A DNA stretch of 64,000 nt from contig CAVZIT010000008.1 in NCBI GenBank assembly GCA_963775445.1, forward strand, positions 124,001 to 188,000, written 5' to 3'. Made by a program: the position numbers and the translations under genes. The stretch is from Dokdonella_A sp963775445. Lineage in GTDB: Bacteria; Pseudomonadota; Gammaproteobacteria; Xanthomonadales; Rhodanobacteraceae. Each line of letters begins with the position of its first letter. The first letter of the stretch is position 1. The notes below the pieces were generated by a model. That model worked only from the letters and a program-made list of their open reading frames with translations, searched no databases and was not told where the DNA came from. Shown here piece after piece: positions 9,621 through 19,447 of the stretch.

Positions 9621-10898
9621 CTATTCGGCAACCGCGCGAGTCTGCATGTTGCCGCGGTAGATAAGGAACGGCTCCGCCTGGCCATTGATCACCGCCTCGT
9701 CGACGACGACCTTGCTGACGTGCTCGAGCGATGGCAATTCGAACATGATGTCGAGCAGCACCTGCTCGATGATCGTGCGCAGACCGCGCGCACCGGTCTT
9801 TCGGGCGAGGGCCTTGTGCGCAAGTGCACTCAATGCCTCGGGACGAAACTCGAGTTCGGCGCTCTCCATGTCGAAGAGGCGCTTGAACTGCTTGGTTATC
9901 GCATTCTTCGGCTCGGTGAGGATCTTGACCAGCGCCGGTTCATCGAGCTCCTGCAAGGTCGCGACTACTGGCAGGCGACCCACGAATTCAGGAATCAGGC
10001 CGTACTTGATCAGGTCCTCTGGTTGCACATCGGCCAGCAACTTGCCGACGTCGGCGTGGCGACTCTTGCTGCGAATCTCCGCCCCGAAGCCGATGCCGGT
10101 CGCCTCGGAACGCTGCGCGATGATCTTGTCCAGACCCGAAAATGCGCCCCCCACGATAAACAGGATGTTCTTGGTATCGACCTGCAGGAATTCCTGCTGC
10201 GGATGCTTGCGTCCGCCCTGGGGCGGCACCGATGCGACGGTCCCTTCGATCAACTTCAGCAACGCCTGTTGCACGCCTTCGCCGGATACATCGCGCGTGA
10301 TCGAGGGGTTTTCGCTCTTGCGCGAGATCTTGTCGATCTCGTCGATATAGACGATGCCGGTCTGGGCCTTCTCGACATCGTAATCGCACTTCTGCAACAA
10401 CTTCTGGATGATGTTCTCGACGTCTTCACCCACATAGCCGGCCTCGGTCAGCGTCGTCGCGTCGGCGATCGTGAAAGGCACGTTGAGCAGGCGCGCGAGC
10501 GTCTCGGCGAGGAGCGTCTTGCCCGACCCGGTCGGACCGACCAGAAGGATATTCGACTTGGCCAGTTCCACCTCTTCGCTCTGGCTTCGCGATTCGAGGC
10601 GCTTGTAATGGTTGTAGACGGCAACCGCCAGCACCTTCTTGGCACGGGCCTGGCCGATGACGTACTGATCGAGTACATCGAGGATTTCGCGGGGCTTGGG
10701 CAGGTGGCTGCGGGCACTCGCAGCCTTCTCCTCGAGCTCTTCGCGGATGATGTCGTTGCAGAGCTCGACGCACTCGTCGCATATGAAGACCGACGGGCCG
10801 GCAATCAGTTTGCGTACTTCGTGCTGACTCTTGCCGCAGAAAGAACAATACAGGATCTTTCCGCTATCGCCCGATCGACTCTGCCGGTCCTCTGTCAT
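9621..10898 (-). CDS. clpX: ATP-dependent Clp protease ATP-binding subunit ClpX
   Basis: A 425-aa AAA+ unfoldase that feeds substrates to ClpP. The N-terminal zinc-binding domain has Cys18, Cys21, Cys40 and Cys43 (YCSFCGKS and FICDECVEL). Walker A is LLVGPTGSGKT (about residues 118-128) and Walker B YIDEIDKI. A sensor/pore region and an ATGIGFGAEI segment, the site of the IGF ClpP-docking loop, follow. The C-terminus has TGARGLR and ends in QTRAVAE. It is 117 bp downstream of clpP. Confidence 0.98.
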   Translation of the reverse strand: MTEDRQSRSGDSGKILYCSFCGKSQHEVRKLIAGPSVFICDECVELCNDIIREELEEKAASARSHLPKPREILDVLDQYVIGQARAKKVLAVAVYNHYKRLESRSQSEEVELAKSNILLVGPTGSGKTLLAETLARLLNVPFTIADATTLTEAGYVGEDVENIIQKLLQKCDYDVEKAQTGIVYIDEIDKISRKSENPSITRDVSGEGVQQALLKLIEGTVASVPPQGGRKHPQQEFLQVDTKNILFIVGGAFSGLDKIIAQRSEATGIGFGAEIRSKSRHADVGKLLADVQPEDLIKYGLIPEFVGRLPVVATLQELDEPALVKILTEPKNAITKQFKRLFDMESAELEFRPEALSALAHKALARKTGARGLRTIIEQVLLDIMFELPSLEHVSKVVVDEAVINGQAEPFLIYRGNMQTRAVAE

Positions 10899-11015
10899 GC
10901 CTTGCCTCGGGGTTTCTGATCTGGTTTCGGCGCGAGAATAGCATACGCCGCAGCGGCGCTCAGCCTGCCGATGCGAGGCGGGCGCCGTAGCCGATAAACG
11001 AAATGATTCAGCGGC

Positions 11016-11657
11016 TTATGAATCAGCAGCCGCGGGAGCGTCCGTCTGGCGCCGCGCGATCACCTTGTCGATCAGTCCGTAGGTGACAGCCTCCTCACCG
11101 CTCATGAAGCGATCGCGTTCCATGTCGCGAGCGATCTCGTCGATCGGCTTGCCGGTGTGATCGGCATAAAGCTGATTCAGCCGACCGCGCAGGTAAATGA
11201 TCTCGCGCGCATGGATCTCGATATCAGTTGCCTGCCCCTGCGCGCCCCCGGACGGTTGATGCACCATGATCCGCGAGTTCGGAAGCGCGAAGCGTTTGCC
11301 CTTGGCGCCGGCCATGAGCAGCAGCGAACCGGCACTCGATGCCTGCCCGACGCACATCGTGCTCACATCCGGCTTGACGAACTGCATGGTGTCGTAGATC
11401 GCGAGGCCCGCGGTGACCGATCCGCCCGGGCTGTTGATGTAAAGATGGATGTCCTTGTCCGGATTCTCGGATTCCAGGAACAACATTTGCGCAACGATCA
11501 CATTGGCGACGTGGTCGTCGATCGGGCCGACCATGAACACCACGCGCTCCTTGAGCAGGCGCGAGTAGATATCGTAAGCCCGCTCGCCCCGGGGCGTCTG
11601 TTCCACCACCATCGGAACCAGATTGAGGTCCCGGATCGTATCGTTATGGCTCGGCAT
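11016..11657 (-). CDS. clpP: ATP-dependent Clp protease proteolytic subunit
   Basis: A 213-aa serine protease that forms the tetradecameric chamber used by ClpX. The catalytic triad can be read: Ser108 in CVGQASSAGS, His133 in IMVHQPSGG and Asp182 in MERDRFMS. Residues 11-20 (LNLVPMVVEQ) match the N-terminal pore loops. The gene follows tig by 24 bp, so tig and clpP are probably one operon, with clpX next. Confidence 0.98.
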   Translation of the reverse strand: MPSHNDTIRDLNLVPMVVEQTPRGERAYDIYSRLLKERVVFMVGPIDDHVANVIVAQMLFLESENPDKDIHLYINSPGGSVTAGLAIYDTMQFVKPDVSTMCVGQASSAGSLLLMAGAKGKRFALPNSRIMVHQPSGGAQGQATDIEIHAREIIYLRGRLNQLYADHTGKPIDEIARDMERDRFMSGEEAVTYGLIDKVIARRQTDAPAAADS

Positions 11658-11681
11658 TGCTGATCTCCGGCGAGCGGACGC

Positions 11682-12959
11682 TCAGGCACCCGGCCGCATG
11701 ATTTGATTGAAGCTCAGGGTTTGTTCGCTGACATCGGCATGCTCGGCGATCCATTCGACGACCTGATCCTCGAGCACGCGGTTGCGCAGTCCTCCCATGA
11801 CTTGGGGGTCGCGCGAATAGAGTTCAACGACCTTCTCGGGCTCCTCGTACGTGGATGCGATCACCGCCAACGCCTGGCTGACTCGCCGCGTATCGACCTG
11901 AATCTCGTTCTGCCGCGCCACTTCCGCCAGCAACAGGCCCGCGGCAACACGTTCCCGCGCAGACGGCAAGTAGCTGTCGAACGCGTCCGCATCGTCCGGA
12001 TTGGCCTGTCGCGCGAGCGCGCGCGCTTCATTCTCGACCATGCCCTGCGGCAGGTCGATATCCGGATGCGTCGCGAGAAGCTGGTGGATCGTGACCTGCT
12101 TGAGACGCGCCGTGAGCGCGTCGGAGAGTTCGCGCTCGAGATTGGCGCGTACGTCTTCGCGGAACCGGGCCACGCCGCCCTGCTTGACGCCGAAGCTGGC
12201 CGCAAACGCCTCATCGATCTCGGGCAGCCGTGGCGCTTGAACCCGAATCACCTTGACATGCACCGTCGCCGCCCTGCCAGCCAGCGCGGTCACGCGAAAA
12301 TCCGCAGGAAACATCAACTCCAGATCGAATTCATCGCCCGCGGAGTGTCCGCTCAGCTGGTCCTCGAAGTCGCTGAACAGCGCCCCGGATCCGAGAATGC
12401 TGCCGACGCGATCGCTGCCGGATTCGGGATGGCGAAACCCGTCGCCCGAGGCTGAGTATTCGAACAACACCATATCGCCAGTTTCAGCGGCCCGCTCCAC
12501 TTGGTCCCAGCTGCGGCGTTGCAAGCGCAGCGTATCGATCATCTCGTCGATATCGGTCTCTTCGACGCCGGATTTGGTCCTGACGATCTTGAGGTTGCCG
12601 ACATCGATGGCGCCGAGCTCCGGCATGACTTCGAACGTCGCCGTATATTCGATCTCGCCGTTGTCGGGCCTGCCGGACGTCGAGATCGCCGGTTGAATCG
12701 CCGGCCGCAATTTTTCCTGGGCCACGGCTTCCTGGAAACTCGCGCTGATCATGTCCGACAGCGCCTCGTTGCGAATCTGCTTTCCGAATCGCTGTTCGAT
12801 GACCTTGGGCGGCACCTTGCCCGGCCGGAATCCCTTGAGCCGTGCGCTGCGCGTCATCTCCTCGATGCGCGTCCTGACCGTGGATTCGAGATTCTCCGCG
12901 GGAATGCGGACGGTGAGCTTGCGCCCGAGGCTGCTGATACTTTCGACCGAAACGTGCAT
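11682..12959 (-). CDS. tig: Trigger factor
   Basis: A ribosome-associated chaperone and prolyl isomerase of 425 aa. The N-terminal ribosome-binding domain carries the signature GFRPGKVPPKVIEQRFG (about residues 43-60). The FKBP-like PPIase domain (about 150-245) has the EYSASGDGF and SILGSGALFSDFEDQLSG segments, and the helical C-terminal domain follows. A tRNA-Leu/Lys/His/Arg/Pro cluster lies directly upstream on the same strand. The first gene of the tig-clpP-clpX-lon series. Confidence 0.97.
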   Translation of the reverse strand: MHVSVESISSLGRKLTVRIPAENLESTVRTRIEEMTRSARLKGFRPGKVPPKVIEQRFGKQIRNEALSDMISASFQEAVAQEKLRPAIQPAISTSGRPDNGEIEYTATFEVMPELGAIDVGNLKIVRTKSGVEETDIDEMIDTLRLQRRSWDQVERAAETGDMVLFEYSASGDGFRHPESGSDRVGSILGSGALFSDFEDQLSGHSAGDEFDLELMFPADFRVTALAGRAATVHVKVIRVQAPRLPEIDEAFAASFGVKQGGVARFREDVRANLERELSDALTARLKQVTIHQLLATHPDIDLPQGMVENEARALARQANPDDADAFDSYLPSARERVAAGLLLAEVARQNEIQVDTRRVSQALAVIASTYEEPEKVVELYSRDPQVMGGLRNRVLEDQVVEWIAEHADVSEQTLSFNQIMRPGA

Positions 12960-13091
12960 GCGTGCTCCTGGACTACGACACTGTCAGGGGACCGGGAACC
13001 TGTTCCGGCAACCTGCCATGGCGATCGCCACCCGACGATCGTTGCAACCGATGCGTCCACCTGTACCGAGGGGTACCGGCGCTCGCGATGT

Positions 13092-13175
13092 TGGTGCGAA
13101 AGGAGAGAATCGAACTCTCACGGGTCGCCCCACTGGAACCTAAATCCAGCGCGTCTACCATTCCGCCACTTTCGC
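13092..13175 (-). tRNA. tRNA-Leu (TAG)
   Basis: Acceptor stem GCGAAAG/CTTTCGC, then A and encoded CCA (13092-13094). Anticodon stem CTGGA/TCCAG with loop TTTAGGT gives TAG. A long variable arm is present, as expected for Leu. Last of five tRNAs before tig. Confidence 0.95.
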
Positions 13176-13247
13176 CCGCTTCCGCGATCGCACGTCAGCG
13201 TTGTCTGCCCGCCGGGTCAAGTCAATCGCAAGCGCGGGAAAAATCAA

Positions 13248-13323
13248 TGGTGGGCCGTGAAGGAATCGAACCTTCAACCTGCGGATTAAGAGTCCGATGC
13301 TCTACCAATTGAGCTAACGGCCC
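13248..13323 (-). tRNA. tRNA-Lys (CTT)
   Basis: Acceptor stem GGGCCGT/ACGGCCC, then A and CCA (13248-13250). The anticodon loop CTCTTAA reads CTT. The T-arm AAGGTTCGATTCCTT is intact. CTT is the less common Lys anticodon; TTT may be elsewhere. Confidence 0.95.
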
Positions 13324-13350
13324 ACGTGACATGTCAATTGTAATGAAAGC

Positions 13351-13428
13351 TGGGGTGGACGATGGGATTCGAACCCACGACAACCGGAATCACAATCCGG
13401 GACTCTAACCAGCTGAGCTACGCCCACC
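13351..13428 (-). tRNA. tRNA-His (GTG)
   Basis: The sequence starts GGTGGGCG with the extra 5' G typical of His, and ends C-CCA (13351-13354). The anticodon loop TTGTGAT gives GTG. Confidence 0.96.
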
Positions 13429-13576
13429 ATTCAAAGAGGCAAACAGAAGACACGGACCGAGCGGCAAATCAGTGAACTGGCGCCTGATTACTCCGCAATG
13501 CCGCGCTTTCGGTGTCTTGTCACATGTTATCTGGTCACTGTCGTCCTGCGTCCTGCGTCCTGTGTCGCCAGTCGCG

Positions 13577-13653
13577 TGGCGCGCCCGACAGGAATCGAAC
13601 CTGCAACCGTCGGCTTAGAAGGCCGATGCTCTATCCAATTGAGCTACGGGCGC
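13577..13653 (-). tRNA. tRNA-Arg (TCT)
   Basis: Acceptor stem GCGCCCG/CGGGCGC, G discriminator and CCA. Anticodon stem TCGGC/GCCGA with loop CTTCTAA gives TCT. The 148-bp gap to tRNA-His contains no gene, only a short tandem of a 7-base unit (TGCGTCC-like, near 13545-13565). Confidence 0.96.
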
Positions 13654-13740
13654 ATCTGCCGGATTGTTGCAGGATCGCGACCTGCTGACGAGCATATCGC
13701 GGGGAAATCGGCGAACCGGCGATCCAGGTTGCGGGCCGGA

Positions 13741-13817
<77 letters not shown>

Positions 13818-13928
13818 TCGTCCAGCCGGCAAGCAGTCCGCGACCGCCAAAACGGCCGCAGATACTACGAACAAGCCCCCGACACGTCAATGCGCGCGCA
13901 ATGCCGGAAGCCGTCCGATTGTATCTGC

Positions 13929-15800
13929 TCAGCGCAACCGCGCAGCCAGAGCGCCCGCGCGAGTGACCGGGCGCGCGAGGGCCGCGTCCACCACCTCGTT
14001 CGTTGCCCACAGCTGAACGTGATGTTTCGCGCGCGACATCCCGGTGTATAGCAACTGGCGCGAGAGGACGCGATTGGAGCGATCCGGCGGCAACAGGACC
14101 GCTGCCGTGCCGAATTCGGAGCCCTGGCTCTTGTGGATCGTCAGAGCGAACGCGCCTTCGTGCGGCGGCAACGCGCCAATCGCAATGCTGCGTGCGACGA
14201 GCACGCCTTCGGCATGCGCCGTTTCGAACCACACATGCAATGCTCCGTCCACGCCATCGGCGAGCACCAGACCGACGTCGCCGTTGAACAGGCGCGCGCT
14301 GTAATCATTGCGCGTGACGACTATCGCGCGTCCGGCGTACCAGGATTGCGCAGCCGGGACACCCCACAGCCGTTTGAGGCGTCGCTCGATTTCGCGATTG
14401 ACCGCCAAGGCGCCGAACTCGCCCTCCCGCAATGCGCACAACAGTTGCCGCCCGGACAGTGCCCGCAGCGCCGCGAGTGCCGATGCACCGTTATCCCGTT
14501 CAACCAGCTCGCGGGCGATACGCTCGCGATCGCTGCGTTGGTGACCGTGGTGTATAGCGCAGGGCGGTGCGAGGAGCTGCGGCCGTATCGCGAGGTGGTC
14601 GAGTCCGTTTACCCAGCGATCGAGTTCCCGATGCAGGGTATCGAGCGTATCAACCACGACGCGAGACGCCTGCGTGCCAGCCGCCGCGAAGGCGTCCCCG
14701 AGATCATTACTACGTCCCGTGCGCACGGCCTCGTTGATCGCGACGAGACGCTCCTCCGCACGAAAACCGTGCTTGAGTCGTACCAGCTCCGGCGCGCGCG
14801 CCGTTTCGAGCGCCCCCACCAGGTCCATCAACACCGAACCCGTCGCGACCGATGTCAATTGATCGGCATCGCCGACGAGGATCAGCGTTGCGTGCAGCGG
14901 CACGGCGTCGAGCAATGCGCGCAACATGCCGAGATCGAGCATCGACGCTTCGTCGATCACGACGATGTCGGCAGCAACCGGACGCGCGGCATTGCGCGTG
15001 AACATGTTGCGGCGCGGATCGAAGCCGAGCAGGCGATGCACCGTCAGCGCCTCGCGGTCAGGAATACGCTCAAGCAAGCCGAGCCAGTCCTCGGGTAGCG
15101 GCGCGCCGTCGCGCCGCAGGAGTTGCTCCTTTCCGGCGCGCAGGGATTGCACGAGTCGCTGCGCGGCCTTCCCGGTCGGCGCGGCGACGGCCATGTCGAG
15201 CGGCCGCTCGCTGCAGCGTTGCAGCGCAAGCAACATGCGCAGGACCGTCGTGGTCTTTCCCGTACCCGGGCCGCCTGTCAACACGAACAGGTGCCTGCCG
15301 ACAACAGCGGCGACCGCTTCGCGCTGGCGTTGCACGGCCGGCGATCGATTGCCCCCGAACAACGTCTCGATGTCCTGATGCAGGAGGTCCCGATGCAGCA
15401 TCGATGGCGTTGCATCGCGAGCGATCGCGCGCCGCGCACGAATATCCTCGGCGATGTGCACTTCGTGCGCATGATTGCGCCACAGCGCGAAGCGTCCCTC
15501 GGCATCGATCACGAACGGTGTCGCGACATTCGCCTCGCCGCTGCCAACCAGTGCTTCGGCGCGCAAGGTTTCCACGCTCGCAGGATCGAGGGGAGCCATG
15601 CCATGCCGTCCCGCCTCGTCGCCGATCAAGGGCAATGCCGCGTCCCCCAGGCCATCTGCAAGGCTCGCCCAGGCGGCGACATCGGCCAGCACTTTGGAAC
15701 CGCCGTGCAACCGGACCCAGCAGGCGACCGCACGATCGAGCGCACGCCATTCCGCTGGCTCGACGCCGGACGGTGGACGGACGAACGGATAGGCGCTCAC
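13929..15800 (-). CDS. recD: Exodeoxyribonuclease V alpha subunit (RecD helicase)
   Basis: The 5'-3' helicase motor of RecBCD, which processes double-strand ends for recombination. A 623-aa product from GTG at 15800, which overlaps the recB stop (GTGA), so the genes are coupled; this start gives MSAYPFVRPPSGVEPAEW. Walker A VLTGGPGTGKTTT is at about residue 175, Walker B DIVVIDEASMLD follows, and the superfamily I C-terminal motifs include ALTIHKSQGSEF and LLYTGMSRAKHHVQLW. The longer open frame upstream of 15800 is a shadow of recB. It is the last gene of recC-recB-recD. Confidence 0.95.
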   Translation of the reverse strand: MSAYPFVRPPSGVEPAEWRALDRAVACWVRLHGGSKVLADVAAWASLADGLGDAALPLIGDEAGRHGMAPLDPASVETLRAEALVGSGEANVATPFVIDAEGRFALWRNHAHEVHIAEDIRARRAIARDATPSMLHRDLLHQDIETLFGGNRSPAVQRQREAVAAVVGRHLFVLTGGPGTGKTTTVLRMLLALQRCSERPLDMAVAAPTGKAAQRLVQSLRAGKEQLLRRDGAPLPEDWLGLLERIPDREALTVHRLLGFDPRRNMFTRNAARPVAADIVVIDEASMLDLGMLRALLDAVPLHATLILVGDADQLTSVATGSVLMDLVGALETARAPELVRLKHGFRAEERLVAINEAVRTGRSNDLGDAFAAAGTQASRVVVDTLDTLHRELDRWVNGLDHLAIRPQLLAPPCAIHHGHQRSDRERIARELVERDNGASALAALRALSGRQLLCALREGEFGALAVNREIERRLKRLWGVPAAQSWYAGRAIVVTRNDYSARLFNGDVGLVLADGVDGALHVWFETAHAEGVLVARSIAIGALPPHEGAFALTIHKSQGSEFGTAAVLLPPDRSNRVLSRQLLYTGMSRAKHHVQLWATNEVVDAALARPVTRAGALAARLR

Positions 15801-18800
15801 GCCGCGGCTCCGGTATCGAGCCGCGCAGCGAGCGCGGCATCGACCGCATCGAGCAAGGCATCTTCGAAACGATGCGTCCACACGCCAGCGTCGGGCGCGA
15901 TTCCGACGGCGCGTACGAAGAGATAAATCGCCTCGCCCAAATGAACGCTGCGCCGGTAATCGGGAACGCGTCCGCGCAAATACCGATCGAGCGCGATGCT
16001 GTAAAGCAGCGCCTGCAGACGATAGTCGTGTTGATCCATCTCCGCTTCGAGCGTGCCCGGCAGATAACGATCGAGGTGCGCGCCAAGATGATTGCTCTTG
16101 TAGTCGAGCACATGAAAGCGCCCGTGGTGTTCGAATACGAGGTCGATCTTTCCGGTCATGAAACCGCGCAGCGTCATTGCCGGAATGTCCTTGGGTACCA
16201 GGGTCGCTTCGCCGTGAGTTGCGCAGGCGGCGCGCAGGCGTTCGATCGATACGGCGTCGAGCACGAAATGAAACTCCATCTCCGCTCGCTGGCACTTCGA
16301 TGCGATCGAACCGAGGCACAACCCCGGCATGATTTCCGCAGCCAGCACGCCGTCGAGCCGTGTCGCAATGCGATCCACCGCACGATCAATCGACAGCGGG
16401 CCGAGATCTACCGCGTGGCCGTCCAATGAACCTGCAATCAAACGGCGCTGATCCGCCAGCGGCACACCGATGCGGCGTCGCTCGAAGATCTCGTGCAATG
16501 CGTTGCCGAATTCCCGTCCCCGCAGCATCGATAGTTCGGCCAGCACCGGATCGAGCAATTGCGCGACCGAATTTTCCGTGGATCCGGCATCGACGACGAT
16601 CGCCTCGATCGAACCTTCCGCATCCAACACCGAAGCGGTTTCGTCCTCGGCCGGATCCTCTTCAACCTCTTGCGCGCGAATTGATCGCGATCGGGTCAAT
16701 GACGAAAAACTCCAGTGGCGTTCGAATGGTGTCGCGGGTGGCTCGACCAGCGCGTCGAACGTTCGCTCGGGAATTGCGTCCGGCTTCCTGTAGTTGGTTC
16801 GCGACTGATCCCACGGAGCGGCAACCCACTGGACGTGCTCCAACGATGCGGCATCGGGCATTCGTGCCAGCAGACGCTCGACCATTGCATCCAGCGCGGA
16901 GCGTTCCGGATCCTCGCATCGCCTGGCATTGGCTCGCGCATTGCGCGGGCGATCAGGGGACAACGCATAAACGTGGCAGGCATGAACCGCCCGCGTCAGT
17001 GCAACATACAGGACGCGAAACCGCTCGTTCTGGTCGTCGCGCGCATATTGCGCCTGAGCTTCCGCCCCGAAGCCGATGATGCGCTGATTGCACAGCGACT
17101 CGTGAATGATCGGCGTCGTGTCCGACGCAAGTTTCTGGTGGCACCACATGAGGGGCAGGAACACGATCGGAAATTCGAGACCCTTGCTCGCATGCAAGGT
17201 CATCAGTCGCACGCGACGTGCATCGGACTCGATGCGCAATTGCCGCTCTTCGATCGCTTCCACCGACTCGCCACCGCGCTTGGCGCGCTGTTCCGCGAGC
17301 CATGCGAGCAACTGATCGCTTCCGGGCGCATGTTCGCTCTGCTCCTGCAGCAGTTCGCCGAGATGGCGAAGGTCGGTCATCGCGCGTTCGCGTTCCGGGA
17401 GTTCCGGAACGCGCCCCATCGATCGGCGCGCAAAATCGAGCACCACGGCAAGCACGCCTTCACGCTGCCAGACCTGTTTGAGATGAACGAACCGATCGAT
17501 ATGCGGCTGCCACGCATCCGGTGAATCGCGCAACGCAGCAAGCTCGGCGAAATCGAGTCCTCCGAGCCGCGTGGCAAGCGCGGCGCGAACTGCTCCTTCG
17601 TCGGCCGCGTGTTCAACCGCATACAGGACAATGTGCAGCTCGCGCGCCCAGTCGGTGTCGAACACATTGCTCTTGCCGGCACCCACGCAAGGGACCCCAC
17701 GCTCGCGCAACATCTGCCACAACCGGGCAACCTGCCGATTGGTCGGCAACAGCACCGCGATTTCACCGGGTTCGAGGCGCTTGCCGGCAATTCGATACCG
17801 TGAATCGCCGAGCATCGATGCAATGCGGTTCGCACAGGCCGTCAACGCCAGCTGCTGGCGCACCGGCGTGCTGGCTGGCACGTCGTCGTTGTAATGGATG
17901 ACCAGCGGACGTGCCGCTTCGCCGCCCGGCGCCTCGTAGGATTCCGCGTCACGGCGACCGCTGGCCTCGACGGGCGAAACCCGGATCGCGTGCCCCGCCT
18001 CCGCACTCAGTGTCGGGCCGTCTTTTTCGAACCATTCATTGAGAGCGGCGACGTATGCCCGTGACGAACGACGATTGGTATCGAGCGCGAGCGACGAATC
18101 GATATCCTGCGCCGCTTCAAGATATGCCTCGATGTCGCCGCCACGAAAACGATAGATCGCCTGCTTCGGATCGCCGATCATGACGAGTCGCCCGCGCGGG
18201 ACGCCCGCCGCATCGCGCCAGATCCGATCGAGAATCGCGAATTGCAGCGCGTCGGTATCCTGGAACTCGTCGATCAACGCAACCTTCCACGCGCCGAACA
18301 GGCGATCGGCAAGATTGGCCGATCCGTTTTCAAGCGCGGCATGCACCCGAGTCAGCAGATCGTCGTAGGTCAGACAATCGGAGGCGGCCAGCTGAGCGTC
18401 GCGGCGCTCACGCATCTGCGATGTCCAGTCGCGCCACGCACCGATTTCGTCCGCGTGCTGCCTATATTCGAGGCAGCGCAGAACCATGGGCATGGCGCTC
18501 ATCACGGGATCGGCGAGCAATACGCCCACTCGGTCAGGGTCGAGCTGCGCCGCGCGATCGCGCAGGTTCTTGAGGTGGTTACGTGCCACGACGTCGCAGT
18601 GCCCTTCAAGCCAGTCGGCGAGCGCAACGAGCGCCGTCTTCAAGGTCGACGACGGCTTGCCTGTCGGCGTCAAACTCCAGATGCCTTCGCGCGCGCTAAA
18701 TGCGCGCAGCGACTCCGCCATGGACGGCGGCACCAGGCGACGCCATTCGTACTCGTCGGGCGTCCACAAACCGATCCCGGGACGCAGGCATTGCTCCAGA

Positions 18801-19447
18801 CGCGTTCGCACGTTTCGCATCGATTCGACCGACTTGAAGTCCGGCGGGTCGGCATCGCCCTGCTGCAGATTCCGCCAGAGATCCTCGGCCAGTTGTCCAA
18901 GCACGCTTTCACTTGAAACCAGTTCGCCGAGACCGAATGCGTTGCCACATTCGAACGGATAGTCGCCGAGAATCCGCCGACACAATCCGTGCAGCGTCGT
19001 GATCGGTGCGCGGTCGAGTTCGGCCAGCGCAAGGCGAACACGCTGAAGATCGTGCTGCGCCTGCGTACGATCGTCCTTCCAGCGGGAGACGAGCCACACC
19101 TCGTCTGCTGCGGCGGCGGTTCCGGGCGTAAATGCCTCCTCACGCGCGGCCTGACTCGCCAATCGCTCGGCCCAGACCAATCGACTGCGAATGCGCGCGC
19201 GCAGCTCCTGCGCGGCCGCCTCGGTGAACGTCGCGACGACCATGTCGCCAGGACCGAGCGGCTGGTCCGAATGCTCGGCCGGCTCGAGCAACAAGCGCAG
19301 ATACAGAACCGAAATCGTCCATGTCTTGCCGGTGCCCGCACTCGCCTCGATCAGGCTGCGCCCGCCTGGCCCGAGCGGAAGCTCCATCCAGCTTGCGGCC
19401 TTGAACGGTGCGGATTGCGCGGGCTCAGTCACGTCCGACCTGCGCAT
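15797..19447 (-). CDS. recB: Exodeoxyribonuclease V beta subunit (RecB helicase-nuclease)
   Basis: A 1216-aa 3'-5' helicase with the nuclease active site of RecBCD. Walker A IEASAGTGKTWTI is near residues 33-45. UvrD-type motifs follow (ALIDEFQDTDALQF, MIGDPKQAIYRFRGGD, RLMTLHASKGLEFPIVFLPL). The C-terminal nuclease domain has LRGFMTGKIDLVFEHHG and FHVLDYKSN, that is the D-x(n)-DxK metal-binding motif, and ends with the tract RYLRGRVPDYRRSVHLG. The start is uncertain: ATG at 19447 overlaps recC by 23 bp, while a GTG at 19432, six bases after AGG, would give MTEPAQS and an 8-bp overlap, closer to known RecB N-termini. Confidence 0.95.
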   Translation of the reverse strand: MRRSDVTEPAQSAPFKAASWMELPLGPGGRSLIEASAGTGKTWTISVLYLRLLLEPAEHSDQPLGPGDMVVATFTEAAAQELRARIRSRLVWAERLASQAAREEAFTPGTAAAADEVWLVSRWKDDRTQAQHDLQRVRLALAELDRAPITTLHGLCRRILGDYPFECGNAFGLGELVSSESVLGQLAEDLWRNLQQGDADPPDFKSVESMRNVRTRLEQCLRPGIGLWTPDEYEWRRLVPPSMAESLRAFSAREGIWSLTPTGKPSSTLKTALVALADWLEGHCDVVARNHLKNLRDRAAQLDPDRVGVLLADPVMSAMPMVLRCLEYRQHADEIGAWRDWTSQMRERRDAQLAASDCLTYDDLLTRVHAALENGSANLADRLFGAWKVALIDEFQDTDALQFAILDRIWRDAAGVPRGRLVMIGDPKQAIYRFRGGDIEAYLEAAQDIDSSLALDTNRRSSRAYVAALNEWFEKDGPTLSAEAGHAIRVSPVEASGRRDAESYEAPGGEAARPLVIHYNDDVPASTPVRQQLALTACANRIASMLGDSRYRIAGKRLEPGEIAVLLPTNRQVARLWQMLRERGVPCVGAGKSNVFDTDWARELHIVLYAVEHAADEGAVRAALATRLGGLDFAELAALRDSPDAWQPHIDRFVHLKQVWQREGVLAVVLDFARRSMGRVPELPERERAMTDLRHLGELLQEQSEHAPGSDQLLAWLAEQRAKRGGESVEAIEERQLRIESDARRVRLMTLHASKGLEFPIVFLPLMWCHQKLASDTTPIIHESLCNQRIIGFGAEAQAQYARDDQNERFRVLYVALTRAVHACHVYALSPDRPRNARANARRCEDPERSALDAMVERLLARMPDAASLEHVQWVAAPWDQSRTNYRKPDAIPERTFDALVEPPATPFERHWSFSSLTRSRSIRAQEVEEDPAEDETASVLDAEGSIEAIVVDAGSTENSVAQLLDPVLAELSMLRGREFGNALHEIFERRRIGVPLADQRRLIAGSLDGHAVDLGPLSIDRAVDRIATRLDGVLAAEIMPGLCLGSIASKCQRAEMEFHFVLDAVSIERLRAACATHGEATLVPKDIPAMTLRGFMTGKIDLVFEHHGRFHVLDYKSNHLGAHLDRYLPGTLEAEMDQHDYRLQALLYSIALDRYLRGRVPDYRRSVHLGEAIYLFVRAVGIAPDAGVWTHRFEDALLDAVDAALAARLDTGAAA

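Noticed and set aside
13545..13565. Short tandem heptamer between tRNA-His and tRNA-Arg
   Set aside because: Only three imperfect units; too short to interpret.
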